Positions 7,698 to 16,650 are shown, counted from the stretch's first letter. The stretch is 64,000 bases of DNA from Methylorubrum extorquens (GCF_024169925.1 NZ_JALJXF010000001.1:151501-215500); one strand, 5' to 3'. Translations and numbers: made by a program. The notes: generated from the letters alone by a model not told the origin.

Positions 7698-7917
7698 AAG
7701 CGGCTCCAGCATCGACGGCCCGCCAAGCGCGGCGCGTCGGGTTCGAACGGAACGCGCCGTGTCCGCCGCGGGCGTCCGGTCAGACCGGTGCCGTCGGGCT
7801 GCGACAGGGCGCAGAGCCTCGACAACCCGTGGCGTGGCCGTTGGTTCGGCCGGGCCGGAGCGCCATGCGGATTCGGGAGAGGATGGGAGCGGCAGGCGGC
7901 GGGCGCCCCGATAAGCC

Positions 7918-8052
7918 TCAGGCGCGCGGCGGGTATCCGCCCGGCTCGGCGTCCACGCTCCGCGCCGGGCGTTCCACCTCCCGACGGTGCCACATGAGCA
8001 GCAGGGCGGAGACCACGAGCCAAGGACCGGCGATCCCGATGAAGAACGACAT
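7918..8052 (-). CDS. Tiny single-pass membrane protein
   Basis: 44 residues: MSFFIGIAGPWLVVSALLLMWHRRE forms one transmembrane helix with a basic cytoplasmic edge, followed by a short polar tail. GGAG stands eight bases before the ATG. Unrecognised. The good ribosome site, membrane helix and lack of any competing frame with features support a real gene. Confidence 0.5.
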   Translation of the reverse strand: MSFFIGIAGPWLVVSALLLMWHRREVERPARSVDAEPGGYPPRA

Positions 8053-8147
8053 GAGCGCATCTCCCCGCGGCGGCGGCTGTTGTTTCGAGAGAATCCGTTC
8101 CGCGTGACAGGATGATAAGCGCTGCCGGCCGGCCCGCAAGCGCCGCG

Positions 8148-8714
8148 TCAGGCGAACAATTCGGGGCGGCGCAGGCGAAGCGAGAGCAGGAGCACCAGCG
8201 TCTTCATATCGGCGATCTCGCCGGCCTCGCTCATGGCGGCGAGGGTGGCGAGCGGCATCTCGACCACGGTGATCGCCTCGTGCTCCTCGGCCAGTCCGCC
8301 GCCGGGCCCTTCCCGGTCGCTCTCCGCGTAGGGGGCGAGGTACAGGTGCATCCGCTCGGTGGAGATCCCCGGCAGGCTCCACACCGTAGAGACGGGCTCC
8401 AGATGCGCCAACCGCAGGCCGGTCTCCTCGAAAGCCTCCCGGCGCACGCCCTCCGCCGGGTCGGCCTCGTCGAGCAGGCCTGCGGGTACTTCGAGCAGGT
8501 CGGTCACGCCCGCGGTGAAGAAGGGCGCCGCGCGGAACTGGCGGATCAGCAGGGCCACCTTGCGCTCGGGATCGTAGGGCAGCACGCAGACCGCCTCGCC
8601 GTGATCCTCGATCTCACGGGTCACCGCGGCGCCCTCGGGGGTCGTCACCTCGGCGACGAGGAAGCTCGCCCAGCCATCGTGGACGGTGCGGGTGCCGCGG
8701 ATCTCGGGGGGCAT
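8148..8714 (-). CDS. NUDIX hydrolase, ADP-ribose pyrophosphatase type
   Basis: 188 residues. It probably hydrolyses ADP-ribose or a related nucleoside diphosphate sugar. The order matches the NudF/ADPRP group: LLIRQFRAA strand, then the Nudix box from G79 (VPAGLLDEADPAEGV) to REAFEETGL (92-100), then LPGISTERMHLYLA. The front half of the Nudix box appears one residue shorter than the GX5EX7RE consensus, with Asp at the first acidic position. The catalytic REx2EE part is intact. It is cotranscribed with the TusA-like gene 39 bases upstream. Confidence 0.88.
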   Translation of the reverse strand: MPPEIRGTRTVHDGWASFLVAEVTTPEGAAVTREIEDHGEAVCVLPYDPERKVALLIRQFRAAPFFTAGVTDLLEVPAGLLDEADPAEGVRREAFEETGLRLAHLEPVSTVWSLPGISTERMHLYLAPYAESDREGPGGGLAEEHEAITVVEMPLATLAAMSEAGEIADMKTLVLLLSLRLRRPELFA

Positions 8715-8753
8715 GGCGTCTCCGGTTCGAGGCTTCAGGTCGGATTGTCGGGG

Positions 8754-9020
8754 TCAGGCTTGCGCATTCGAGCGGTCGGCGCCGCGGCGGATCAGGAAGC
8801 GCGCGACCGGGCCGTGGCGCTCCAGCGCTTCCAGCGCGGCCCCTTCCTCGCGGACGACGTTCGGGATGTCGATCCCGGCCAGCGGATCGGTCGCGGTCAC
8901 CGTCAGGCGCGCGCCGGGTGCCAGCGCCCGCAGGGCCTTGCGCGTGCGGAGCGCGGGGAGGGGGCATTTGAGGCCGCTGAGGTCGAGTTCGACCGTGCCG
9001 TCCTGCGAGATCTCGGACAT
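8754..9020 (-). CDS. TusA-like sulfur-carrier protein
   Basis: 88 residues of the TusA/SirA fold: ELDLSGLKCPLPALRTRKAL with the sulfur-accepting Cys19 in the CPLP motif, followed by LTVTATDPLAGIDIPNVVREEG. It would carry persulfide sulfur for tRNA thiolation, molybdopterin or sulfur metabolism. The exact pathway cannot be told, and the family has several paralogues. The ATG at 9020 is used although its ribosome site is weak. It precedes the Nudix gene in a two-gene unit. Confidence 0.85.
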   Translation of the reverse strand: MSEISQDGTVELDLSGLKCPLPALRTRKALRALAPGARLTVTATDPLAGIDIPNVVREEGAALEALERHGPVARFLIRRGADRSNAQA

Positions 9021-9040
9021 GGGAGCGGCGCATAACACGA

Positions 9041-9074
9041 AAACGCCCTGCCGGCTGAACCCAGACGGCAGGGC
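9041..9074 (-). terminator. Terminator of the Gly/Tyr-rich protein gene
   Basis: GCCCTGCCG (9045-9053) pairs with CGGCAGGGC (9066-9074). On the minus strand the stem is followed by GTTTTCGTG. It lies between the Gly/Tyr-rich gene and the TusA-like gene, separating the two units. Confidence 0.75.
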
Positions 9075-9100
9075 AATGTCTTCGCGGGTGGAGGAGAGGG

Positions 9101-9502
9101 TTACCAGCCGTAGGGGCCGTAGCCGCCATAGGCCGGGTAGCCGTAGCCGCCGTAATAGCCCACGGGTCGACCGTAACCGTAGTAACCGCCATAGGCCGGA
9201 TAGCCGTAGTAGCGCGGGGCCGCGCTGGCGGCGATCGCGCCGCCGATCAGGCCGAGCGCCGCGCCCGCGAACAGCGCACCGCCGACATTGCGGCGGCGAT
9301 AACCGTAGCCGTAGCCGTAGCGGGGGCCGTAATGGCCTCCGTAATATCCGCGGCGCCAGCCGACGGTCTCGACGGTGCTGCCGCCGCCGACCTGCGCGGC
9401 GCTCATCGCCGGCAGGGGCGCGGCCTGGGCGGGCGGGACGGCCGTCACGGTCAGGCTCGCTGCGGTGATGCCGGCCAGCGTCAGGGTCGTGATGCGGGAC
9501 AT
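9101..9502 (-). CDS. Exported Gly/Tyr-rich protein
   Basis: 133 residues. A signal peptide ends near VPPAQAAPLPA; one Gly/Ala hydrophobic stretch (GGALFAGAALGLIGGAIAASA) sits mid-protein, flanked by YGYGYGYRRR and a C-terminal half made of GYYGYG/YPAYGGY repeats. AAGGAG lies nine bases ahead of the ATG. Similar low-complexity envelope proteins are frequent in this order and have no defined role. The repeats at the C-terminus are mirrored by near-repeats in the DNA (ccgccataggccgg motifs). Confidence 0.75.
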   Translation of the reverse strand: MSRITTLTLAGITAASLTVTAVPPAQAAPLPAMSAAQVGGGSTVETVGWRRGYYGGHYGPRYGYGYGYRRRNVGGALFAGAALGLIGGAIAASAAPRYYGYPAYGGYYGYGRPVGYYGGYGYPAYGGYGPYGW

Positions 9503-9613
9503 GGATGCGAACTCCTTAAGCGATAAGGAACACGCAGAGGAACAACGCGGCGCCGAACGCGTTCCGAGCGCCAAGCTTGCTGCGGGCCAAAATCCGCGAC
9601 GCTGCTCCGATCG

Positions 9614-10984
9614 TCAGAACGTGCAGGCGGTGAAGGCCGGATCGACCGACTTCTCCCAGGGGCCCTCGTAATCGGCGAGCCGCTCCTGTGCATGGCTGCG
9701 GCCGGCGGCGACGATTGCCTCCAGCGGTTGAAGGTAGACCGCCTCGTCGCGGCCGTTGCCGTCGCGGCGCGCCCGCGCCTGCAGCCCGGTGCGGGCGATG
9801 GCGAGTGCCTCCGCCGCGACCGTGCCGAGGCAGCGCCCGCCGATGCTGGCATGGAGCCCGAGCCGCGGCACGGCGGCGCGCATCGATTCCCGCTCCCCGG
9901 CGGACCAGCCGCGCACCAGATCCCAGGCGGCGGAAAGCGCGGTCTCGTCGTAGAGGAGCCCGACCCAGAAGGCCGACTGCGCGGCGATCATCGCCGGCCC
10001 GCCGACATCGGCGCCGCGCATCTCGAGGAAACGCTTGAGCCGTACTTCCGGGAATACGGTGGAGGCGTGGTTCGCCCAGTCCGAGACGGTCGCCCGCTCG
10101 CCTGGTAACTGCGCAAGGCGCCCGGCCATCAGGTCGCGGAAGGAGGCCCCGGCGACATCGTGATAGGTCTCGCCGCGCTTGACGAAATACATCGGCACGT
10201 CGAGCAGCCAATCGGCGTAAGCCTCGTAGCCGAACCCCTCGTCGAAGGCGAAGGCCAGCATGCCGGTGCGGTCGGGGTCGGTGTCGCGCCAGATCTCCGA
10301 GCGGCGCGACAGGAAGCCGTTGGGCCGCCCATCGGTGAAAGGCGAGTTGGCAAAGAGCGCCGTGGCGATGGGCTGGAGCGCGAGGCTGACGCGCATCTTG
10401 CGCACCATGTCGGCCTCTGAACTGAAATCGACGTTCACCTGGACGGTCGCGGTGCGCAGCATCATGTCGAGGCCGAGCTTGCCCACCTTCGGCATGTAGT
10501 TGCGCATGATGCGGTAGCGGCTCTTCGGCATCTGCGGCGTCGCCTCGCGGGTCCATTTCGGACTCATGCCGAGGTCGAGGAAGCCGATGCCGAGCGGCTC
10601 CGCCGCGCGCTTCGTGGCGGCGAGATGCTCGTCGAGTTCGGTCGCCGTCGCGTGGATGTCGGGCAGCGGCGCGCCTGAGAGTTCGAACTGGCCGCCGGGC
10701 TCGATCGAGATCGCGCCGCCGCCCTCAGGCCCCGCCAGACCGATGATGTTGCCGCCATCCAGGATCGGCTCCCAGCCGGTCTCGCGGCCGAGGTTCTCCA
10801 GAAGTGCCCGGATGCCGCGCTCGCCCTCGTAGGGAACGGGTGCGTGGTCGGCCGTGTAGAACGGGATCTTCTCGTGCTCGGTGCCGATGGCGAAGCGCGC
10901 GCGCGGTTTCTCGCCTGCGGCGAACCACGCGATCAGTTCGTCCCGCGTCGTGAGCGGGGTGGTGTCGGACGTGTCGCGCGCCAT
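9614..10984 (-). CDS. gshA: Glutamate-cysteine ligase (GCS2, plant/alphaproteobacterial type)
   Basis: 456 residues, usual length for this class. It joins L-glutamate and L-cysteine with ATP to give gamma-glutamylcysteine, the first step of glutathione synthesis. Conserved stretches include FAIGTEHEKIPF near residue 31, LDGGNIIGLAGPEGG, ISIEPGGQFELSGAPL (substrate-binding loop), DLGMSPKWTR, MPKSRYRIMRNYM, ATVQVNVDF and YFVKRGETYHDVAGASF. The gene stands alone on the minus strand. gshB is not in the window. In methylotrophs glutathione is also the cofactor of some formaldehyde and dichloromethane reactions. Confidence 0.95.
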   Translation of the reverse strand: MARDTSDTTPLTTRDELIAWFAAGEKPRARFAIGTEHEKIPFYTADHAPVPYEGERGIRALLENLGRETGWEPILDGGNIIGLAGPEGGGAISIEPGGQFELSGAPLPDIHATATELDEHLAATKRAAEPLGIGFLDLGMSPKWTREATPQMPKSRYRIMRNYMPKVGKLGLDMMLRTATVQVNVDFSSEADMVRKMRVSLALQPIATALFANSPFTDGRPNGFLSRRSEIWRDTDPDRTGMLAFAFDEGFGYEAYADWLLDVPMYFVKRGETYHDVAGASFRDLMAGRLAQLPGERATVSDWANHASTVFPEVRLKRFLEMRGADVGGPAMIAAQSAFWVGLLYDETALSAAWDLVRGWSAGERESMRAAVPRLGLHASIGGRCLGTVAAEALAIARTGLQARARRDGNGRDEAVYLQPLEAIVAAGRSHAQERLADYEGPWEKSVDPAFTACTF

Positions 10985-11170
10985 GCGCTGCCTCGAAGGT
11001 AACGTCGGTCGAAGGGGTCAGCGGCGCGCCGAGGATCCGCCACCGGAGGAGCCGGCAGCGGCCTCACCGGATGTCGTGTCCTTAGAGGACGCTGCAAGGG
11101 TGAACAACGCGCCCGCCGACCGCATGGCAGACATGACACAAGCTTCTCTTCACGGCGTTCGCCCCGCCGA

Positions 11171-12154
11171 TCACGGATCCGCGAAGTAGGGGGCGTAGGC
11201 TACTCGATCGACCCCCGCCCGAAGGAGAAGTTGGAGCATCAGCCGCGCCTTCACGCCCGACAGGATGCCGGCCGAGCGCGCGCCGCGGGCCAGCAGATCG
11301 ATCTCGCCGCCGGGATACCCGTATGTGCGCGAGAACACAGGACCGGTCTCGGTGCGGGAGGCGAGCACCACCGGAATCCGCGGGACGAGGGCCGAGACGA
11401 TCTCCGCCAGCGCCTCCGGCACGTGGCCCGCGCCCATCCCCTCGATCACGACGCCCGCGAAGCCGAGATCGGGCAGGGCGGCGAGCAGCCGTCCGTCGTC
11501 GCCGATCCCCATCGTCAGGAGCGCCACCGGGGCCGGCTCCGGTGCGAGGGGGCCGTCGACGATGGGGCCCCGGCGCGGCGATACGAAAATCCGGGCCTCG
11601 CCCTCGATCACGAGCCCGACTGGGCCGGCGAGCGGTGAGCGGAACGCCGAAGGCAGGGCGGTGTGGGCCTTCTGCACGAGCCGGGCGGCGTGGATCTCGT
11701 CGTTGAGGACGGCGAGCACGCCCATGCTCCGCGCCGTCGCGCTTCCCGCGACGAGGGTCGCGGCCAGCAGGTTGCCGGGCCCGTCGGCCCCCGCACTTTC
11801 CGGCCCGCGCATCGCCCCTGTGACGACGACGGGCTTGTCGCCAACGACCAAGCTGTCGAGGACGAAGGCCGTCTCCTCGATCGTGTCGGTGCCCTGGATC
11901 ACCACCGCGCCGTCGAGGTCGCCCGCCAAGCGCTGGTTGAGTGTGCGCGCCACGCCGATCAAGTCGTCGAGGGTGAGCCCCGCGCTCGGCCGGCGCAGGG
12001 GCGAGAGCGTCTCGATGGATGCGACCGCCGCGAGCCCCGGCACCGAGTCTGCGAGATCGGCAGCCGTCAGCGTCGGCACGATCCCGCCCTCAGGGCTCCG
12101 GGTCATGGTGATCGTCCCGCCGAGGGACAGGAGGAGGATGCGGGGGAGGGGCAT
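11171..12154 (-). CDS. Asparaginase (type I/II fold)
   Basis: 327 residues. It hydrolyses L-asparagine to aspartate and ammonia. Both active-site threonine motifs are visible: LLLSLGGTITM at residues 7-17 (TGGTI-like) and VVIQGTDTIEETAF (GTDTxEET) near residue 85, with VVVTGAMRGPESAGADGPGNL (the Lys-equivalent loop) following. No signal peptide is present, so it is cytoplasmic. The ATG at 12154 follows GGGGAGGGG. It is divergent from the membrane-protein gene at 12303. Confidence 0.88.
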   Translation of the reverse strand: MPLPRILLLSLGGTITMTRSPEGGIVPTLTAADLADSVPGLAAVASIETLSPLRRPSAGLTLDDLIGVARTLNQRLAGDLDGAVVIQGTDTIEETAFVLDSLVVGDKPVVVTGAMRGPESAGADGPGNLLAATLVAGSATARSMGVLAVLNDEIHAARLVQKAHTALPSAFRSPLAGPVGLVIEGEARIFVSPRRGPIVDGPLAPEPAPVALLTMGIGDDGRLLAALPDLGFAGVVIEGMGAGHVPEALAEIVSALVPRIPVVLASRTETGPVFSRTYGYPGGEIDLLARGARSAGILSGVKARLMLQLLLRAGVDRVAYAPYFADP

Positions 12155-12257
12155 GGCGCGTCAGGCTCCGGCGGCCGCAAGGCCGGACGTGGTGCCCGTA
12201 TCATTCCGGTGTCGATTGTCGAGGAAGCGAAGCGGGGAGAATTGCAATACCGAGATC

Positions 12258-12298
12258 GGGCGATCACAACGCGGCACACAACCAGGGCGTGATCGCCC
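12258..12298. promoter_or_regulatory. Hairpin just ahead of the start at 12303
   Basis: GGGCGATCAC (12258-12267) and GTGATCGCCC (12289-12298) are perfect 10-bp inverted arms, extendable with one bulge. The right arm ends four bases before the ATG, so in RNA it would cover the ribosome-binding region. It may be an operator or a translation-controlling hairpin. Confidence 0.4.
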
Positions 12299-12302
12299 CG
12301 AG

Positions 12303-13085
12303 ATGCCCGTGCCCCGCTCCCGTCTCCGATCCGTCACTCTTGCTCTGATCCTGCCGCTCCTGTCTTGGCTCGCCGCAACCGGTCCTGCTTCGGCGCATCG
12401 CCCCTACTTCACCGAAGCGCAGCCGATCCTTCTGCCGGACGGTCAGAGGGGCGAGATGCGCATCATCGCCGGAGACGGCATCGTCGTCGCCGATCCTGTG
12501 CGCATCATCATTCTTGATGCCGAGAGCCGGCTCATCGCGCGGGGGCCGAAAACGTGGCTACTCTCACTCGTGTGCGATGCACCGCTTCGCTGCCACGGCT
12601 ACGATCACAGCTCGGGCGAGATCATTGAACCTGACCCGATGACTTTCGGACAAAAGGGATCGCACGTCCCGCCTTTCAGCGAGCGGGACAATCTCTGGGA
12701 CATTGAAGATGGGGAAGCCACTTGGGGGGTAAAGGTTCGGCCGGCATCATGGGTTGAGTGGTTACTGGCTGAGTGGAGCCAGTGGCGCGGGACGTCACCA
12801 CTTGCTTATGGTCTCTTCGTATCGCTCGGCCTCATCGCGGGTTTCTCAAGCGTTGGCCTGCATAATCCCAAGCCGACATTGTCCGGGAAGCTGCTTTGGC
12901 TCGCGGAGATGTTGCTTCGCCTTTGCGGGCTAGGGATCGCTCTTGTGGCGATGTCGCTCGCTCTCGTCATAGGGGGAGCGCGTCCGACTGTCATGTTCGG
13001 AGTGATCTTGGTCGCTTACGTCGCACCTTGGGGTGCTTGGCTGCTCCTTCGGCGGCGTTCCAAAACGTCCGTGGTTGCCGCCTAA
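12303..13085 (+). CDS. Exported/membrane protein of unknown function
   Basis: 260 residues. A signal peptide covers residues 1-31 (ALILPLLSWLAATGPASAHRPYF). A soluble domain of about 125 residues follows, with two cysteines (VCDAPLRCHGYD), then three C-terminal hydrophobic helices (PLAYGLFVSLGLIAGFSSVGL, LGIALVAMSLALVIGGA, VMFGVILVAYVAPWGAWLLL). I do not recognise the family. Base composition is visibly lower in GC than the neighbours in the second half (e.g. codons such as CTT, TCA, GTA), which could indicate a recent arrival. Confidence 0.65.
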   Translation: MPVPRSRLRSVTLALILPLLSWLAATGPASAHRPYFTEAQPILLPDGQRGEMRIIAGDGIVVADPVRIIILDAESRLIARGPKTWLLSLVCDAPLRCHGYDHSSGEIIEPDPMTFGQKGSHVPPFSERDNLWDIEDGEATWGVKVRPASWVEWLLAEWSQWRGTSPLAYGLFVSLGLIAGFSSVGLHNPKPTLSGKLLWLAEMLLRLCGLGIALVAMSLALVIGGARPTVMFGVILVAYVAPWGAWLLLRRRSKTSVVAA

Positions 13086-13115
13086 CCGGGAGTTCAGCCG
13101 CCCGTCACCATGATC

Positions 13116-13868
13116 TCAACGCGCATCCCCCAGCACCGCCTGCACCAGCGCCAGCACGGCCACGGCGGCCGTATCCGCCCTCAGGATGCGCGGGCCGAGC
13201 GACAGCGCGACCGTGTTGGGGCGGGCGGCGATCAGCGCGCGTTCTTCGGCGTGGAACCCGCCCTCGGGGCCGACCAGCACGGCGAGCGGCGGTGGGCGCG
13301 CCGGATCGGCCGCGCCGCGCAGGGCCGTTACCGGGTCGGTGACGGGCGCGTCCTCGTCGCAGAACACCAGCAGGCGCTCAGGCTCAAGCGCGTCGAGGCA
13401 GGCGGGCAGCCGGGCCGGCTCGCCGATCTCCGGCACGGAAAGGATGCCGCATTGCTCGGCCGCCTCGATCGCGTTGGCCTGCAGGCGGTCCATCTTGATC
13501 CGCTCGCCCTGCGTGAAGCGGGTGAAGACCGGCTGGAGGCGCCCCGCGCCCATCTCGACCGCCTTCTGCGCCATGTAGTCGATGCGCCCCGTCTTCAGCG
13601 GCGCGAACAGGTAGTGAAGGTCGGCCGGCGCCGGCTGCGGCCGGGTTCGGGCCACCACGCGCAGGTCCGCGCTCTTGCGGCCCTGCGGCACGATCTCGGC
13701 GCGCCACTCGCCGTCGCGCCCGTTGAACAACAGGACGGGCTCGCCCTCCGCCCGGCGCAGCACCGTGAGCAGGTAGTTCGCTTGCGCCCGCTCCAGTGGC
13801 AGGACGCGCCCCTCCGCCAGATCCGCTTCGACGAAGAGGCGTGGGGCGGTGAAGTCGTAAGCAGCCAT
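13116..13868 (-). CDS. rsmE: 16S rRNA (uracil-1498-N3) methyltransferase
   Basis: 250 residues. It methylates U1498 of 16S rRNA using S-adenosylmethionine. The N-terminal PUA-like region (PRLFVEADL, LTVLRRAEGEPVLLFNGRDGEW) is followed by the SPOUT domain with MAQKAVEMGAGRLQPVFTRFTQ, LLVFCDEDAP, the cofactor knot LAVLVGPEGGFHAEE and LSLGPRILRADTAAVAVLALVQ. These are the family signatures in order and at normal spacing. ATG 13868 begins MAAYDF. It stands close to ubiA, divergently arranged across a gene for an exported protein. Confidence 0.94.
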   Translation of the reverse strand: MAAYDFTAPRLFVEADLAEGRVLPLERAQANYLLTVLRRAEGEPVLLFNGRDGEWRAEIVPQGRKSADLRVVARTRPQPAPADLHYLFAPLKTGRIDYMAQKAVEMGAGRLQPVFTRFTQGERIKMDRLQANAIEAAEQCGILSVPEIGEPARLPACLDALEPERLLVFCDEDAPVTDPVTALRGAADPARPPPLAVLVGPEGGFHAEERALIAARPNTVALSLGPRILRADTAAVAVLALVQAVLGDAR

Positions 13869-14157
13869 GGTCTCTCGCGGGCAAGCCGGTCTCGTCGCGT
13901 GGCGGCCCCGGCCTGTCAATCGCTGATGCAAAAAGAACACGCCTCAAATGTTTCAGGGCGTTTCCCACCTCCGCGGCCCTTGGGCGGCGGAACGCACCAT
14001 TGGCGCCACAATCCCGTGCGCAGAAGACATCCGCATCGAAACACTTCAAGCCCCTCTGCCGGGCCCGCGGCGCGAGCCGCCAGGGATTCGGGCCGGATGG
14101 GCGCTGCGGGATCGGGGGTACACCCGTCGCGGCATGCGGGGAGAAGGACCGGGCCGA

Positions 14158-14769
14158 ATGTCTGCCAGGATTGTTGCACCGACGAAGACCGCCGCCGCCG
14201 CTCTTGTCGGCCTTGTCCTTCTGGCCGGGCCGGCTCTGGCCCAGGGCATGGGGGGCATGGGCGGGATGCCGCTGCCGTCGATGGATACGCCGGCCGAGCC
14301 CGCGCCTTCGGCTGCCGCGCCGATGAGCGTTCCCGCGCCGATGGCCCCGGCCGCGCCGGCCCAGTCCGTGCCGCAGCAGGCCGGCACCGATTGCGGCTCG
14401 ATCCAGAAGACACTGATCGAGCGCAAGAACCTCGTGGCCAAGGCCAACTCCGCCTCGAACTCGAAGAAGAAGATGACGCCGCAGGAGGCGTGCTCCCTGT
14501 TCGGCCAGCTTCAGGCCAACGGCGCCACCGGCATCAAGTGGATCACCGCCAACAAGGAGTGGTGCTCGATCCCGGATTCGTTCTCCGAAGGCTTCAAGGC
14601 CGATCACAACAAGGTCGCGGCGATCCGCACCAAGGTCTGCGGCATCGCGGCCCAGGCCTCGAAGATGGAAGCCCAGGCCAAGACCCAGGCGCAGAACGGC
14701 GGTGGCGGCGGCCTGCTCGGCGGTCCCGGCCTGTCGGGCGCCTTCCGCATGCCCCAGGGCGCGCTGTAA
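14158..14769 (+). CDS. Exported four-cysteine protein of unknown function
   Basis: 203 residues. A signal peptide (AAAALVGLVLLAGPALAQ) is followed by a Met/Pro/Ala-rich linker and a helical domain with four cysteines: GTDCGSIQKTLIERKNL, MTPQEACSLFGQLQ, ANKEWCSIPDSF and RTKVCGIAAQ. Two disulfides are plausible. The tail is QAQNGGGGGLLGGPG. I do not know a named family. It ends 21 bases ahead of ubiA in the same frame, so the two may be coexpressed. Confidence 0.65.
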   Translation: MSARIVAPTKTAAAALVGLVLLAGPALAQGMGGMGGMPLPSMDTPAEPAPSAAAPMSVPAPMAPAAPAQSVPQQAGTDCGSIQKTLIERKNLVAKANSASNSKKKMTPQEACSLFGQLQANGATGIKWITANKEWCSIPDSFSEGFKADHNKVAAIRTKVCGIAAQASKMEAQAKTQAQNGGGGGLLGGPGLSGAFRMPQGAL

Positions 14770-14790
14770 GTCTTCCGCGCCCCGTTACCG

Positions 14791-15741
14791 TTGGCCTCTC
14801 CATCCGAGCCCGGCTCCGGCCGCGTCGCCGACGCGGTCGCCGGCCATTGGGCCGACCGGCTGGCGCCGGCCGGAGCGCGGCCCTATCTGCGGCTCGCCCG
14901 GATCGAGCGGCCGATCGGCTGGTGGCTGCTGCTGCTGCCGTGCTGGTGGTCGGCGGCGCTCGCCGCGACCGCCGCCGGGAATCCCGGCCCGAATCCCGGT
15001 CATCTCGTGCTGTTCCTGATCGGCGCGGTGGCGATGCGCGGCGCCGGCTCGACCTACAACGACATCGCCGACCGTAAGCTCGACGCGCAGGTCGAGCGCA
15101 CCCGCTCGCGCCCGCTGCCCTCGGGGCAGGTCACGACGAAACAGGCCGCCGCCTTCCTTGTGGCGCAGGCGCTGGTCGGCCTCGCGGTACTGCTGCAATT
15201 CAACGCGACCGCGATTCTCGTCGGCATGCTCTCCCTGGCGCCGGTGGCGATCTACCCGTTCATGAAGCGGGTGATGCCGATGCCGCAGGCGGTGCTCGGC
15301 CTCGCCTTCGGCTGGGGGGCGCTGATGGGCTGGGTCGCCGTGTTCGGCCGCCTCGATCCGCCGGCCCTGTGGCTCTATGCGGGCACGATCGGCTGGATCG
15401 TCGGCTACGACACGATCTACGCGGTGCAGGATATCGAGGATGACGAGATCGTCGGCATCCATTCCTCGGCCCGCCTGTTCGGCGCGCGCCTGCGGCTCGC
15501 GGTGGGGCTCTGTTACACCGGCACCGTCGCCCTGTTCGTGCCGGCGCTGGTCGGCGCCGGGGCCGGCCTCCTGGGCTGGCTCGGGCTCGGGCTGTTCGCC
15601 GCCCATCTCGCCCGGCAGGTGATGCAACTCTCCGAGCGCGATGGTTCTCGGGCCCTGGCGCTGTTCCGCTCGAACCGCGATGCGGGTCTCATCCTGTTCG
15701 CGGGGCTGGCCGCCGACGCGCTGTGGCAGGGGCTGCGCTGA
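14791..15741 (+). CDS. ubiA: 4-hydroxybenzoate polyprenyltransferase
   Basis: 316 residues with eight to nine hydrophobic helices. It attaches the polyprenyl tail to 4-hydroxybenzoate in ubiquinone synthesis. Both Asp-rich motifs are present: GSTYNDIADRKLDAQVERTRSRPLPSG (first, near residue 87) and YDTIYAVQDIEDDEIVGIHSSA (second, near residue 208). The start is TTG at 14791: the frame runs back only to the stop of the preceding gene, and no ATG or GTG occurs between that stop and the conserved LARIERPIGWWLL, so TTG is close to forced. Confidence 0.93.
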   Translation: MASPSEPGSGRVADAVAGHWADRLAPAGARPYLRLARIERPIGWWLLLLPCWWSAALAATAAGNPGPNPGHLVLFLIGAVAMRGAGSTYNDIADRKLDAQVERTRSRPLPSGQVTTKQAAAFLVAQALVGLAVLLQFNATAILVGMLSLAPVAIYPFMKRVMPMPQAVLGLAFGWGALMGWVAVFGRLDPPALWLYAGTIGWIVGYDTIYAVQDIEDDEIVGIHSSARLFGARLRLAVGLCYTGTVALFVPALVGAGAGLLGWLGLGLFAAHLARQVMQLSERDGSRALALFRSNRDAGLILFAGLAADALWQGLR

Positions 15742-15794
15742 TCCGGCGCTCCGGCCGACCGTTCGCCCGACAACGGCTTAGGCGGGAAATCGTC

Positions 15795-16295
15795 TTACCC
15801 CCGCGAAATGATCTCGCTCTCGCCCCGATGGATGCAGGGTCGGGCCGGGAGGCGGGCGGGCTTGCGCCGCACCAGGAAGCGGGGGCGGCGTCCGCTGAGG
15901 GCGGCGTGACGGCGGCGCTGGCGGCCCTTGCCGAGCACGACCGGGCCGAGCTGCTGCGAGACCGGGACGATGGAGCCGTCCTCGCGCAGCAGCATCCGGG
16001 CGAGCCCCCCCGTGTTCGAGATGTCGCGCCACACCGCCACGACATCCTCCTCCGGGAACGGCCCGAGCCGCATCGTCACCTCGCCCTCGCCGTCGACGAG
16101 AAGCAGGGAGAAGCGGTCCTCGCCGCAGGCATCGGCCGCATCGTCGGCAAAAGCCAGCGCCACACCGACGGGCGAGAGGCCATGGGTTCCCCCGAGAACC
16201 GGCAGCGGCGTCGCTTGAACCGTGATGGAAGGCGCACTCACCTCGTCCTCGCCGCCGGGCCGACAGTTCTGATTCATGATCTCGAAAGTCATCAT
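15795..16295 (-). CDS. DUF6101-like protein
   Basis: 166 residues, soluble. The middle part (VGVALAFADDAADACGEDRFSLLLVD, EEDVVAVWRDISNTGGL) and especially the basic C-terminus GRRPRFLVRRKPAR ending in HRGESEIISRG resemble the C-terminus of DUF6101 proteins of rhizobial bacteria (RRPKFL...RGEREIIARN type). This resemblance is from memory, so the family assignment is tentative. Two Met codons are adjacent at the start (16295 or 16292). It converges on ubiA. Confidence 0.5.
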   Translation of the reverse strand: MMTFEIMNQNCRPGGEDEVSAPSITVQATPLPVLGGTHGLSPVGVALAFADDAADACGEDRFSLLLVDGEGEVTMRLGPFPEEDVVAVWRDISNTGGLARMLLREDGSIVPVSQQLGPVVLGKGRQRRRHAALSGRRPRFLVRRKPARLPARPCIHRGESEIISRG

Positions 16296-16650
16296 CGGTT
16301 CGACGCCCTATCCCGTGTCGCGGTCTCTGTCGGACGCGCTGATCTGACAAGCACAGTGCCGGTCGTCTCCCCCAAGGCGCCTTAAGAGTGAGCGTTAAGC
16401 GTTCGTGGATCGAGCCGAAGTCTGCCGGATGCTCAACGGACCCTTGCCGGGATTGGTGCAAATGTCGGTAACCGTGCGGATGGGGCAGGGGCCGGCTGCG
16501 GTGCGGGTTGCCGCCGCTGCGGCCGGCCCTGCATCACTGCGTTCCGAAATCCGATGGCCACTTTTTCCGCCGATGCTCTAGAACGGAGCGGCGTCGGCGC
16601 CGTTCGAACGGCAGGAGGCCGGCCTCGCAGAAGCGGCTCCGACCGGATCC
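16296..16650. other. Gene-free stretch upstream of cysQ
   Basis: 355 bases between divergent genes. A 58-codon frame from GTG 16405 lacks a ribosome site and is not credible as a gene. The segment around 16572-16610 contains GATGCTCTAG, the same end sequence as the repeat at 17576-17625, followed by an inverted repeat (GAACGG ... CCGTTC). It may hold a decayed copy of that repeat. Promoters for both flanking genes must lie here but none is convincing by eye. Confidence 0.4.

Noticed and set aside
16405..16581. 58-codon open frame from GTG 16405
   Set aside because: No ribosome site, no domain, and its stop lies in a repeat-like TCTAG sequence.
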